64,000 nucleotides of DNA from CAZIAK01 sp964537035. GTDB taxonomy: Bacteria; Planctomycetota; B15-G4. The translations under genes and the position numbers were made by a program. Of the stretch, positions 1-7,283 are shown in pieces. Every line of letters starts with the position of its first letter. The first letter of the stretch is position 1. Below the pieces are notes generated by a model. The model was not told the DNA's origin. It saw only the letters and a list, made by a program, of their open reading frames with translations, and did not search any database. Location: assembly GCA_964537035.1 (NCBI GenBank), contig CAZIAK010000023.1, forward strand, positions 1-64,000, read 5' to 3'.

Positions 1-2
1 TG

Positions 3-1181
3 ATCGGTGACGTGCTGGTGACGGACAGCAACATCACCATCCCGGCGTCGTCCACGTTGACTGTTCCTGCAGGCTTGGTGGTCAAGATGCGACCCAACAC
101 CCAGATCACCGTCAGCGGGACCTTTGATGTCCAGGGGACAGGTGAGTCTCCGGTCGTGGTGACGTCGCTGAAGGACGACGCCGTGCTTGGCGACACCAAC
201 CACGATGGAGCGATGTCTGTTCCTGCTCCGGGAGACTGGAGAGGCTGTGCGGTGAACAGCACCGGTGTTCTCGACATGGACTACGTCGTGCTGAGCTACG
301 GCGGGGGTGCCTCGGTGGCCCCGGTTCATGTCGCATCGACCACCGCTCTCGTGACCCTCGACGCCGTGCGGTCCGAGCGTTCCTTGACCAAGGGCTTCTT
401 GATCCTGGCTGCCACCGCGGTTCGCGACTGCGTGGCCTGGAACAACGGTCAGGACGGCTTCGATCTCGTCAGCGGAGCCTACGACATGCTGCGCTGCACG
501 GCCGTGGCGAACGGGGGCTTCGGCGTGAAGGTGGCTGCGGCCCACGCTGGGCAGGTCGTGAGCACGGTCTCGTTCAACAATGCCACGGCGAACTACGACG
601 GCCTGCTCGCAGGAGAGCTGCTCAACTCCCTGGGTGACCCGGCCCTGGCTGGGTCAAACGGCAACGTGAACACCGACCCGCTCTTCGTGGACGAGGCCAA
701 CGGCGACCTGCGCCTGACCGCTGCGTCGATCTGCGTCGACAACGGTGACCCGCTCGACAAGCCCTCGGGTTACGACCTGTCGGGCTTCCCCCGCTTGATG
801 GACGGCAAGCTGAACTACGTTCGCAAGGTGGACATGGGCGCCTACGAGTTCGACAACATCGAGATGGCCGTGACGGGCACGCCGATCCCGGGCGGCACCA
901 TCAATCTCGTGCTCAGTGGCAAGGCTGGCATGGACACCTGGATCTTCCTGGGCGTGGCTTCCTTCGAGCTGCCCTTCAAGACGTTCGGTCCCCTGGCGGT
1001 CGATGTGAGTCAGCCCTCGTTGATCTTCAACTTCTTGCCCCTGCCCTCGAGCCTGCCTCTGGCGATCCCCTTGGATTTCCCGGTGGGCCTTCCGGTCTAC
1101 GCCCAGGCCTTGGGGCTCGATGGGACGCTGGCCAGCGACCCGGGCAACATGTCGAACCCCGCGACCATCACCGTCGAGTAA
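3..1181 (+). CDS. Exported parallel beta-helix protein, choice-of-anchor Q type (5' partial)
   Basis: The reading frame is open to the left edge, so the start and any signal peptide lie outside the window. The visible part has short turns rich in Gly, Asn and Val typical of right-handed parallel beta-helix proteins. A block follows in which DPLFVDEANGDLRL, then CVDNGDP, then VDMGAYEF occur in order; this is the choice-of-anchor Q signature found at the end of such helices in exported proteins. The last 100 residues are a separate Pro/Leu-rich beta domain resembling the tails of other exported proteins here (S8 protease, small secreted protein at 16496). Probable location is outside the cytoplasm. 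A role in surface adhesion or polysaccharide contact is inference only. A strong hairpin follows the stop. Confidence 0.75.
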   Translation: MGDVLVTDSNITIPASSTLTVPAGLVVKMRPNTQITVSGTFDVQGTGESPVVVTSLKDDAVLGDTNHDGAMSVPAPGDWRGCAVNSTGVLDMDYVVLSYGGGASVAPVHVASTTALVTLDAVRSERSLTKGFLILAATAVRDCVAWNNGQDGFDLVSGAYDMLRCTAVANGGFGVKVAAAHAGQVVSTVSFNNATANYDGLLAGELLNSLGDPALAGSNGNVNTDPLFVDEANGDLRLTAASICVDNGDPLDKPSGYDLSGFPRLMDGKLNYVRKVDMGAYEFDNIEMAVTGTPIPGGTINLVLSGKAGMDTWIFLGVASFELPFKTFGPLAVDVSQPSLIFNFLPLPSSLPLAIPLDFPVGLPVYAQALGLDGTLASDPGNMSNPATITVE

Positions 1182-1212
1182 TCTGCAACCCCGTTGCCAG
1201 GAGACTGGGGAC

Positions 1213-1246
1213 ATCGGGATCGCCGGAGGGGTTCGGCGGTCCCGAT
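1213..1246 (+). terminator. Hairpin after the beta-helix gene
   Basis: A 13-pair stem (one T-G pair) with an 8-base loop starts 31 bases after the stop codon. The arms are ATCGGGATCGCCG and CGGCGGTCCCGAT. No clear T run follows, so it may act by structure alone or with Rho. It lies between convergent genes and may serve both. Confidence 0.6.
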
Positions 1247-1320
1247 TCTCATGACGCCGGGGCAGCTCCCCGCCGTCTGGGTCCGGCGGCTGCAGGGGCG
1301 AGGCGACAGCAGGGGCCGGG

Positions 1321-2781
1321 CTACAGCAGCGGGCTGAACATGCCCACGGCGTTCTCGGCCAGCCGGCGCCACCGACCCCGTTTCAGCCAGAGGCTATGAT
1401 TGATGCGCTGGGAGCTGCTCATGTAGCTGCGCTGGAGAAAGCGCAGGCGGCCAGCGAAGTCCTTGTCGTAGACCAGTGCGGAGACCTCGAAGTTGAGCTC
1501 GAAGCTGCGGCGATCGAAGTTGGCCGTGCCCACCATGGACAGCTCCCGATCGATGGTCATGGTCTTGGCGTGGAGCAGACCCTCGGTGTACTCGTAGATC
1601 TCCACGCCCGCGTCGAGCAGCTTGTCGTAGAAGCTGCGGCTGGCGGCGGCGACCAGGGGCGAGTCGTTGCGAGCGGGCACCACGAGGCGGGTGCGCACAC
1701 CGCGCCGCGCCGCCACGCACAGGGCGTCCACCTCGGGTTCGGCGGGCACGAAGTAGGGAGTGGTGAGCTGAATCTCCTCCCGGGCCAGGTGAAACGCTGA
1801 CTGGCTGATCAGGCGCAGCCCGGCGTGATGATCGTCCGGGCCGGTGGGCACGATCTGCATGACCACGCCCCCTGCGACTTGGGGCGGGTCGATCTCCATC
1901 TTGTGCACCAGGGATTCTTTGCTGTCCAGGAACCAGTCTTCGATGAACAGCTCCTGCAGGTCGAGCACTGCTGGCCCGCGAATGCGCAGCATGGCGTCGA
2001 CCCAGGGCGCAAAGCGAGGCTTGGGCGCGAAGGCCGCGTCGGCGATGTTCTGGCTGCCCGTGTAGGCGATCTGTCCGTCGATGACCGCCAGCTTGCGGTG
2101 GTTGCGCAGGTCGAGGCGGGACAGGGCCGCCCGGAGCAGACTCGCGGGCAAGGCGGCCACCACCGACACGCCCGAGCGGCGCAGCTCTGCGATCAGTGGC
2201 GAGGAGAGCAGGTCCTTGCTGCCCACTGCATCGAGCAGCAGTCGGCATTCCACCCCGCGGGCCGCCGCTCGGCTGAGGGCCTGGACGATGGCCGCCCCCG
2301 ACGCATCGCCTAGCATGATGTAGAAGAGCAGGTGGCAATGGTCAGTGGCCGCGTCGATGTCCGCCACCATGGCAGCGATGCAATCGTCGGTGTCGCCGAT
2401 GAGCTTGACCTCGTTGCTGCCCCGCAACGGAAAGCCGCCCACGGACTCGACCAGCGAAGCCTGGGGGGCGAGGGCAGACTCGATCTCGGGGTATTGCCCC
2501 ACGGCGCCGTGCAACCAGCCTTCAGCCCGGGTCTGGGCCACGATGTCCCTGTGTCGATTGCGCCTGCGACTGCCCAGCCGGGCCTCGCCCACGAAGAGGT
2601 AGGCGAACACGCCCACCACCGGCAGGGTCATGATCAACACGACCCAGGCCAACGACGTCGCCGGGCTGCGGTGCTTGCGGGCCAGGATATAGGCGACCAG
2701 GGCCAGCTGGCCCAGGATCTCGATGACCAGCACGACCCAGGGCACCACACCCATGGGCGTGACCAGCCCCTCGTCAGCCAC
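1321..2781 (-). CDS. cls: Cardiolipin synthase (phospholipase D family)
   Basis: Joins two phosphatidylglycerol molecules to cardiolipin plus glycerol at the inner membrane. The 486 residues match the bacterial Cls length. Two membrane helices lie at about residues 12-34 and 42-66, followed by a basic loop. Two complete HKD motifs are present: H228-K230-D235 in HRKLAVIDG, followed by YTGSQNIAD, and H404-K406-D411 in HAKTMTIDR, followed by GTANFDRRS. The start is GTG at 2781, chosen because the N-terminal membrane segment begins soon after it. It is a single gene, convergent with the beta-helix gene. Confidence 0.93.
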   Translation of the reverse strand: MADEGLVTPMGVVPWVVLVIEILGQLALVAYILARKHRSPATSLAWVVLIMTLPVVGVFAYLFVGEARLGSRRRNRHRDIVAQTRAEGWLHGAVGQYPEIESALAPQASLVESVGGFPLRGSNEVKLIGDTDDCIAAMVADIDAATDHCHLLFYIMLGDASGAAIVQALSRAAARGVECRLLLDAVGSKDLLSSPLIAELRRSGVSVVAALPASLLRAALSRLDLRNHRKLAVIDGQIAYTGSQNIADAAFAPKPRFAPWVDAMLRIRGPAVLDLQELFIEDWFLDSKESLVHKMEIDPPQVAGGVVMQIVPTGPDDHHAGLRLISQSAFHLAREEIQLTTPYFVPAEPEVDALCVAARRGVRTRLVVPARNDSPLVAAASRSFYDKLLDAGVEIYEYTEGLLHAKTMTIDRELSMVGTANFDRRSFELNFEVSALVYDKDFAGRLRFLQRSYMSSSQRINHSLWLKRGRWRRLAENAVGMFSPLL

Positions 2782-2997
2782 GAAGTCGAAGGAGCCAAGG
2801 GTCGCAAGGGAGCCGAAGAGGAGGGCTGACGTCGAGACGGCGTGGACTCCGTGTGAGGGCCTGGCAGGCTCTCGACGATACCTCAGCCCCGGGGTACACA
2901 GGCGGCCGGGACTGGCCTTCTACGAACCAGAGCGCAGACACCGGGGCGGGCCTCCCTGCTATCGTGGGGGTAGCCTCAGAGAGGAGATCATGACGCC

Positions 2998-3444
2998 ATG
3001 AAGATCGGCCGCATCCTTTGCCCCATCGATTTTTCTGATCAGTCACAGGCCGCCTTGGACAGAGCCGAAGGGCTGGCGGAGGCTTTTGGCGCCGAGCTGT
3101 TGGTGCTTCACGTCGTAGAGCCCGTGCTCTATCCCGTGGCCTACGGTCTGGCCGCCACAGCTGCGGTCGATCTGGCCGCTGAGGCGTGCAAGGGCGCCGA
3201 GTTGGCCCTCGGCCCGGTGATCGAGGCGCTGAAAGAACGTGGTGTCTCCGCCGCACCCCTGGTGGCAGAAGGCACGGCGTCCCTGCGCATCTGCGAACTC
3301 GCCGAAGAGCGCGATGTCGATCTGGTGGTCATGGCCACCCATGGCCTGACCGGCGTGCGACACCTGCTCATTGGTTCGACTGCCGAGCGCGTGGTGCGTC
3401 GCTGCGTCTGCCCGGTGATGACGGTGAAGACGTCTGCGCCATAG
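2998..3444 (+). CDS. Universal stress protein (UspA family)
   Basis: A single Usp domain of 148 residues, the normal length. It starts with the typical beta strand KIGRILCPIDFS and ends with the ATP-binding pattern G-x2-G-x9-G-S-T, seen as HGLTGVRHLLIGSTAERVVR followed by CPVMTVK. Such proteins bind ATP and are usually made under stress or starvation. GAGGAG at 2981 is the likely ribosome binding site. An ATG at 2990 opens a three-codon frame (MTP) whose stop overlaps the real ATG as ATGA, so initiation may be coupled, or the short frame may be chance. A large inverted repeat begins 22 bases after the stop. Confidence 0.92.
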   Translation: MKIGRILCPIDFSDQSQAALDRAEGLAEAFGAELLVLHVVEPVLYPVAYGLAATAAVDLAAEACKGAELALGPVIEALKERGVSAAPLVAEGTASLRICELAEERDVDLVVMATHGLTGVRHLLIGSTAERVVRRCVCPVMTVKTSAP

Positions 3445-3466
3445 GTCGCGTTGTTTGCGAGGTTGC

Positions 3467-3571
3467 GGGCTGCCCTGTTTTTTCACCAAGGGGGGCCGTT
3501 TCGCTCGGACAGGGTCGGCTTGGCCTCCACACTCGCTGCAGACCCCCCTTGGTGAAAAAACAGGGCAGCCC
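3467..3571. repeat. Long inverted repeat, copy 1
   Basis: Perfect 29-base arms at 3467-3495 and 3543-3571 flank a 47-base loop. The left arm starts GGGCTGCCCTG, contains six T, and ends in six G. A second copy lies at 41373-41473 in the same orientation, with the same loop length and only three loop differences. The shared sequence continues past the right arm (CTCGCCGGTGGAG). Both copies lie 22-25 bases downstream of a plus-strand stop codon, so a role in transcript ending or RNA 3' protection is plausible. It has no coding capacity of its own. Confidence 0.9.
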
Positions 3572-3632
3572 TCGCCGGTGGAGGGGGTGGCGACTCTGGC
3601 CTTCCTTGCGTTGCTGCTTTGGTGGCGACGCT

Positions 3633-3878
3633 CTTGGAGCGCTTGGAGCGCTTGGAGCGCTTGGAGCGCTTGGAGCGCTTGGAGCGCTTGGNNNNNNNNN
3701 NNNNNNNNNNNNNNNNNNNNNNNNNNNNNNNNNNNNNNNNNNNNNNNNNNNNNNNNNNNNNNNNNNNNNNNNNNNNNNNNNNNNNNNNNNNGAGCGCTTG
3801 GAGCGCTTGGAGCGCTTGGAGCGCTTGGAGCGCTTGGAGCGCTTGGAGCGCTTGGGGCGCCTGGAGCGTTTGGGGCGC
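3633..3878. repeat. Nine-base tandem repeat, interrupted by a gap
   Basis: Units of CTTGGAGCG run head to tail on both sides of the N run, about six full copies to the left and seven to the right, then decay (GGGGCGCCTGGAGCGTTTGGGG). Because the unit is nine bases, every frame stays open and yields artificial tripeptide repeats. No start, ribosome site or flanking domain supports a gene. The true copy number is unknown because the assembly stops inside the array. Confidence 0.9.
3692..3791. other. Assembly gap (100 N)
   Basis: Exactly 100 N inside a tandem repeat. The size is a placeholder, so the real array length cannot be read. Confidence 0.98.
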
Positions 3879-3924
3879 GGGGGGGGGCAGGTTGCAACGC
3901 GGGGCTGTGGGGTTGGGGCGCGGT

Positions 3925-4929
3925 CTACGACCCGCGGCTGGTGGTGTTGCGGGTGGGGACCTTGGCGCTGCCTGGCGACAGGGCGTCTTTCTCTTCGTGG
4001 GGATGTTGCACGCGGAAGACCGTGTCGCTGATCTCGGCCAGTTTCTGCAGGGCTCGCTTGGCGAACAGGCCGGCCAGTCCGCCGATGGCGGCGATGCCTG
4101 CTGGGTTCACGTCGGCGGGTGACGAGGGGATCAGCCCTACGCGCACGATGACGTAGCCCAAGAAGGCGAGGGACATGCCGATCAGGGGCCGCAGCACGTA
4201 CCAGGGCACCCAGCTGGCGCCCAGCTGGCGGTTGCCCATGAACGTGGTGAACGACTGCACCGCGTGGATGCAGGCTCCGAGGCCGCCAGAGAAGACTGCC
4301 AGCAGCAACAGCGACTGATCGAGGGCGGTGTCCACTTCTCCCATGGCTGACTCGGGCCAATTCATGGCCACGCCGAAGAGGCAGAGGATCGTGACGGCAG
4401 CCAGGTATGCGGCGAGCCGGGTGCAGCCCTCGGGGGAGAGGGGGACGACGGGTGTGTCGGGCATGGCGTCGGGCACGGAGGCTGGGGCGGGGTTGTGCTG
4501 GGCCGCAACGGGCGCCGACCCAGCCGCTGCGCTCGACGCAACACTGGGCGCTGGCTTCCGGCCGTTGCTGACCACGTTGAGGCTGGCGGCGCCTCGAGGA
4601 GCGGCAGCGAGCTGGATCAAGGCCGGGCGGGCGGGCTCAGGCTCTACCGCCACCGCCTCGGGGACCAAGGATTCAGAAGCCACGGATTCACCGGCCACGG
4701 ATTCAGCAGCCACGGATTCAGCGGCGATGGGGCCAGCGTCCTCGGGTGCCGGGTCCAAGGCCTCGAACTCCATGGCTGGGGGGGCCACCGCGGGCGTGTC
4801 CTCGGGAGCGTCGTCGAACGGATCGATCGCCGCGCCTCCTACGCCCGCCCAGGGGGAGAAGGGCACCCGGTCAGAGCGACGCTTCTTCTGCCCCTTCTTG
4901 CCGCCGTTCTTGCCGTTCTTCTTGGTCAT
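3925..4929 (-). CDS. Conserved membrane protein of unknown function
   Basis: 334 residues. A very basic Lys/Arg start (about 1-20) is followed by a long Ala/Glu/Pro-rich disordered region containing a short repeat of the type ESVA (about 65-90). After residue 180 come three or four membrane helices. The end contains VNPAGIAAIGGLAGLFAKRA followed by LQKLAEISDTVF, a pattern I associate with uncharacterised bacterial membrane proteins in which Asn-Pro-x-Gly follows the last helix and a short amphipathic tail faces the cytoplasm. The start is ATG at 4929. It is monocistronic as far as can be seen. No function is proposed. Confidence 0.7.
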   Translation of the reverse strand: MTKKNGKNGGKKGQKKRRSDRVPFSPWAGVGGAAIDPFDDAPEDTPAVAPPAMEFEALDPAPEDAGPIAAESVAAESVAGESVASESLVPEAVAVEPEPARPALIQLAAAPRGAASLNVVSNGRKPAPSVASSAAAGSAPVAAQHNPAPASVPDAMPDTPVVPLSPEGCTRLAAYLAAVTILCLFGVAMNWPESAMGEVDTALDQSLLLLAVFSGGLGACIHAVQSFTTFMGNRQLGASWVPWYVLRPLIGMSLAFLGYVIVRVGLIPSSPADVNPAGIAAIGGLAGLFAKRALQKLAEISDTVFRVQHPHEEKDALSPGSAKVPTRNTTSRGS

Positions 4930-5047
4930 GCCCGCTCCGGTTGCAGGCCCACGATGCGTGTGGGACAGGATGTTGAACCTGGGCGCAGTGTGCGTGCCCG
5001 CCGCGAAGCTGTCCAGCTGTGGGGGCAGTCCCCCTGCGATCAGGCTG

Positions 5048-7138
5048 CTACTTCTTGGACATCCAGCGCTGCCACCATTCGAGGATCTGACCCAGGCGGT
5101 GGGCGCGCATGTCTGGCGGCCCGCCCCGGGACATGCCGTGGGAGGTGTTCTTCGGGTAGCGCACGAAGCGCACGGGCACCCCGCGCATGGAGAGAGCTGC
5201 GTGGACCTGCTCGGACTCTGCCACGTTGCAGCGCAGATCGCCCTCGCTGTGGATCAGCAGCGTGGGCGTCTTGCACTTGCCCAGATGCTTGAGCGGGCTC
5301 ATGTCCCACATGGCCTGGGTGTCGTCCCAGGTGTTGCCCGGGAAGTACGTGTCGGGCCAGATGTACACGTCGCTGGCGCCCCACATGGAGACCATGTTGG
5401 CCACGCAGCGATCGGCGATGGCGGCCCTGAACTCGTGGGTGTGGCCGATGGCCCAGAGGGTCATGTAGCCCCCGAAGCTGCCGCCCATGACGCCCATGCG
5501 CGAGGTATCGCAGAACGCCTGCTCGCGCATCCAGGCCGTGACCGCCTGCAGGTCGGCCCAGTCGGCGCCGCCCCAGTCGTTGCGGTTGCCGGAGCAGAGC
5601 GCCTGACCGTAGCCCTTGCTGCCCCGGGGGTTGCTGAACACCACCGCGTAGCCCGCCGCAGCGAGCAGCTGAAACTCATGAAAGAAAGCCCAGCCGTACT
5701 GGGTCTGGGGGCCACCATGAATCTCGAGAATCGTGGCCCGCTTGCGCTTCGCCGAAGCCCCGCTGGGCAGCAGCCACCAGAGCTGAACCTTGGTGCCGTC
5801 TGCTGATTTCACCCAGGTGCTCTTGGCTGCTGGCAGGTCGAGCTCTTTCATCAACGCGCCGTTCACGTCGCTGATGGCCATGGACTCCAGCTGCACATCG
5901 GCCGCGCCCCTCGCCGTGAGCGGCGGGATGTTCGCCACGTGCACTTCGGCGGGTCGGGTGAACGACTCGACCGTGAGCACCATGGTTCGCCCGTCGTCAG
6001 ACAGATTGCCCATGCGCACCTGGCGGCGGCCCTTGGTGTGAAACGTGAGCGGCCCGCCTCGGGCGGCGATGGTGGCCAGGTGGGTCTCGCCATGCCAGCC
6101 GATCTGCACCCAGAGACGTTTCGAATCGGGATGCCAGCGCAGCTGGGGCTCGAAGTCGACCTCGGCCACGTCGGCCAGGGTGGGAGCGGCCAGGCAATAG
6201 TCTTCGCGACCGGTCAGGTTGCGTGCGCCACCCTTCTTGGCATCGCAGACCCACAGGTCGAGGTTGTTCCCTTCGAGCTTGCCCTCCGGGTCTTCTCTGC
6301 CCGCCCAGGCGAGCTGGGTCCCGTCCGGAGACCAGGCCACCGAGGACTTGTCCCCATCGGGGATGCCGGGCAAGGCGGTGAGCTTGCTCGACTTGATGTC
6401 GAGGGTCAGCACCTCGCACTTCCAGCCACAGGCGTACGACTGCTTGTGGCGGTTGGCGATGAGCGCCATGCGCTTGCCGTCGGGTGAGAAGCTGTAGGAG
6501 AAGAACCCGGTGCGGTCCTTGCCCCAGAGCAGCCGCGTGGCGCCGCTGATGGCGTCGACAGAGAAGAGCTGAAAGCGCTGGGCGTTGAAGTAGCCGTCGC
6601 CGTCATAGCGATACCAGGGGTCGTCGATCACCCGGGGTGGGTCGCACTCGCCGGACTCTTCGCGGGCCTCTACTGCGTCCGAGGTCCACTCTTCTGCAAC
6701 GGCCCGAAAGGTCACCGCGAGCGAGCGGCCTTCTGGCGCCCAGGCGAAGTTGGCGATGGAGCCTTCAGGGAAATCGGTCAGCGTGGTGGCCTCACCGCCG
6801 TCCGCATCGATCAGGGCGATCTGGTCGCGGTGCTCTGTGCGTCGGCTGATGAAGGCCAGTGTGCGCCCGTCGGGGGACCAGGCAGGCTGGCTGTCCTTGT
6901 CGCCGCTGGTGAACTGTCGGCAGCCTCCGTCGATGCCGTCGGCCATCCACAAGTTGGTGATGTCGTCGTTCTTGTGGCCCACCTGCTTGACCACGAAGGC
7001 GACCCGGGTGCCCTCGGGCGAGACCGCCGGAGTGGCCACCATGCGCAGCCGCTGCAGATCGCCGATGTTGAGGGAGCGCTTGCTGGGCTTGCGCTTCTTG
7101 GCCCGGGTCTTGCCGGCCTTCTGTGATGTGGCTGCCAT
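5048..7138 (-). CDS. S9 family serine peptidase (acylaminoacyl/dipeptidyl peptidase type)
   Basis: A prolyl-oligopeptidase-like enzyme that cleaves short peptides. Of 696 residues, roughly 30-410 form a WD40-like propeller with repeated motifs such as SPDGTQLAW and SPDGKRMAL. The alpha/beta hydrolase domain follows with Ser554 in GGSFGGYMT, Asp634 in HSEGDLR and His667 in NTSHGM. I chose ATG at 7138 (MAATSQKAG) because the upstream open frame is low-complexity; GAGAGAAAG precedes this start. No signal peptide is evident, and the basic start suggests a cytoplasmic enzyme. The spacing of the triad is normal for the family. Confidence 0.92.
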   Translation of the reverse strand: MAATSQKAGKTRAKKRKPSKRSLNIGDLQRLRMVATPAVSPEGTRVAFVVKQVGHKNDDITNLWMADGIDGGCRQFTSGDKDSQPAWSPDGRTLAFISRRTEHRDQIALIDADGGEATTLTDFPEGSIANFAWAPEGRSLAVTFRAVAEEWTSDAVEAREESGECDPPRVIDDPWYRYDGDGYFNAQRFQLFSVDAISGATRLLWGKDRTGFFSYSFSPDGKRMALIANRHKQSYACGWKCEVLTLDIKSSKLTALPGIPDGDKSSVAWSPDGTQLAWAGREDPEGKLEGNNLDLWVCDAKKGGARNLTGREDYCLAAPTLADVAEVDFEPQLRWHPDSKRLWVQIGWHGETHLATIAARGGPLTFHTKGRRQVRMGNLSDDGRTMVLTVESFTRPAEVHVANIPPLTARGAADVQLESMAISDVNGALMKELDLPAAKSTWVKSADGTKVQLWWLLPSGASAKRKRATILEIHGGPQTQYGWAFFHEFQLLAAAGYAVVFSNPRGSKGYGQALCSGNRNDWGGADWADLQAVTAWMREQAFCDTSRMGVMGGSFGGYMTLWAIGHTHEFRAAIADRCVANMVSMWGASDVYIWPDTYFPGNTWDDTQAMWDMSPLKHLGKCKTPTLLIHSEGDLRCNVAESEQVHAALSMRGVPVRFVRYPKNTSHGMSRGGPPDMRAHRLGQILEWWQRWMSKK

Positions 7139-7283
7139 GGTTGCTCTTTCTCTCGAAGCTCTCGAAGCGCACGGACGCAGTGATGACACGACGAGTCGGG
7201 GCGTGGCACCTTCGCGCCCATGGCCGAGACCCGTCATGGCGACGGGAGGTCGACACTACCAAAGCAGGCAGGGGGACGGCTGC

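Noticed and set aside
3043..4031. Open frames on both strands encoding Ala-Pro-Ser, Leu-Glu-Arg or Arg-Ser-Lys repeats around the first N run
   Set aside because: They are by-products of a nine-base tandem repeat with no start signal or domain, and some overlap the universal stress gene.
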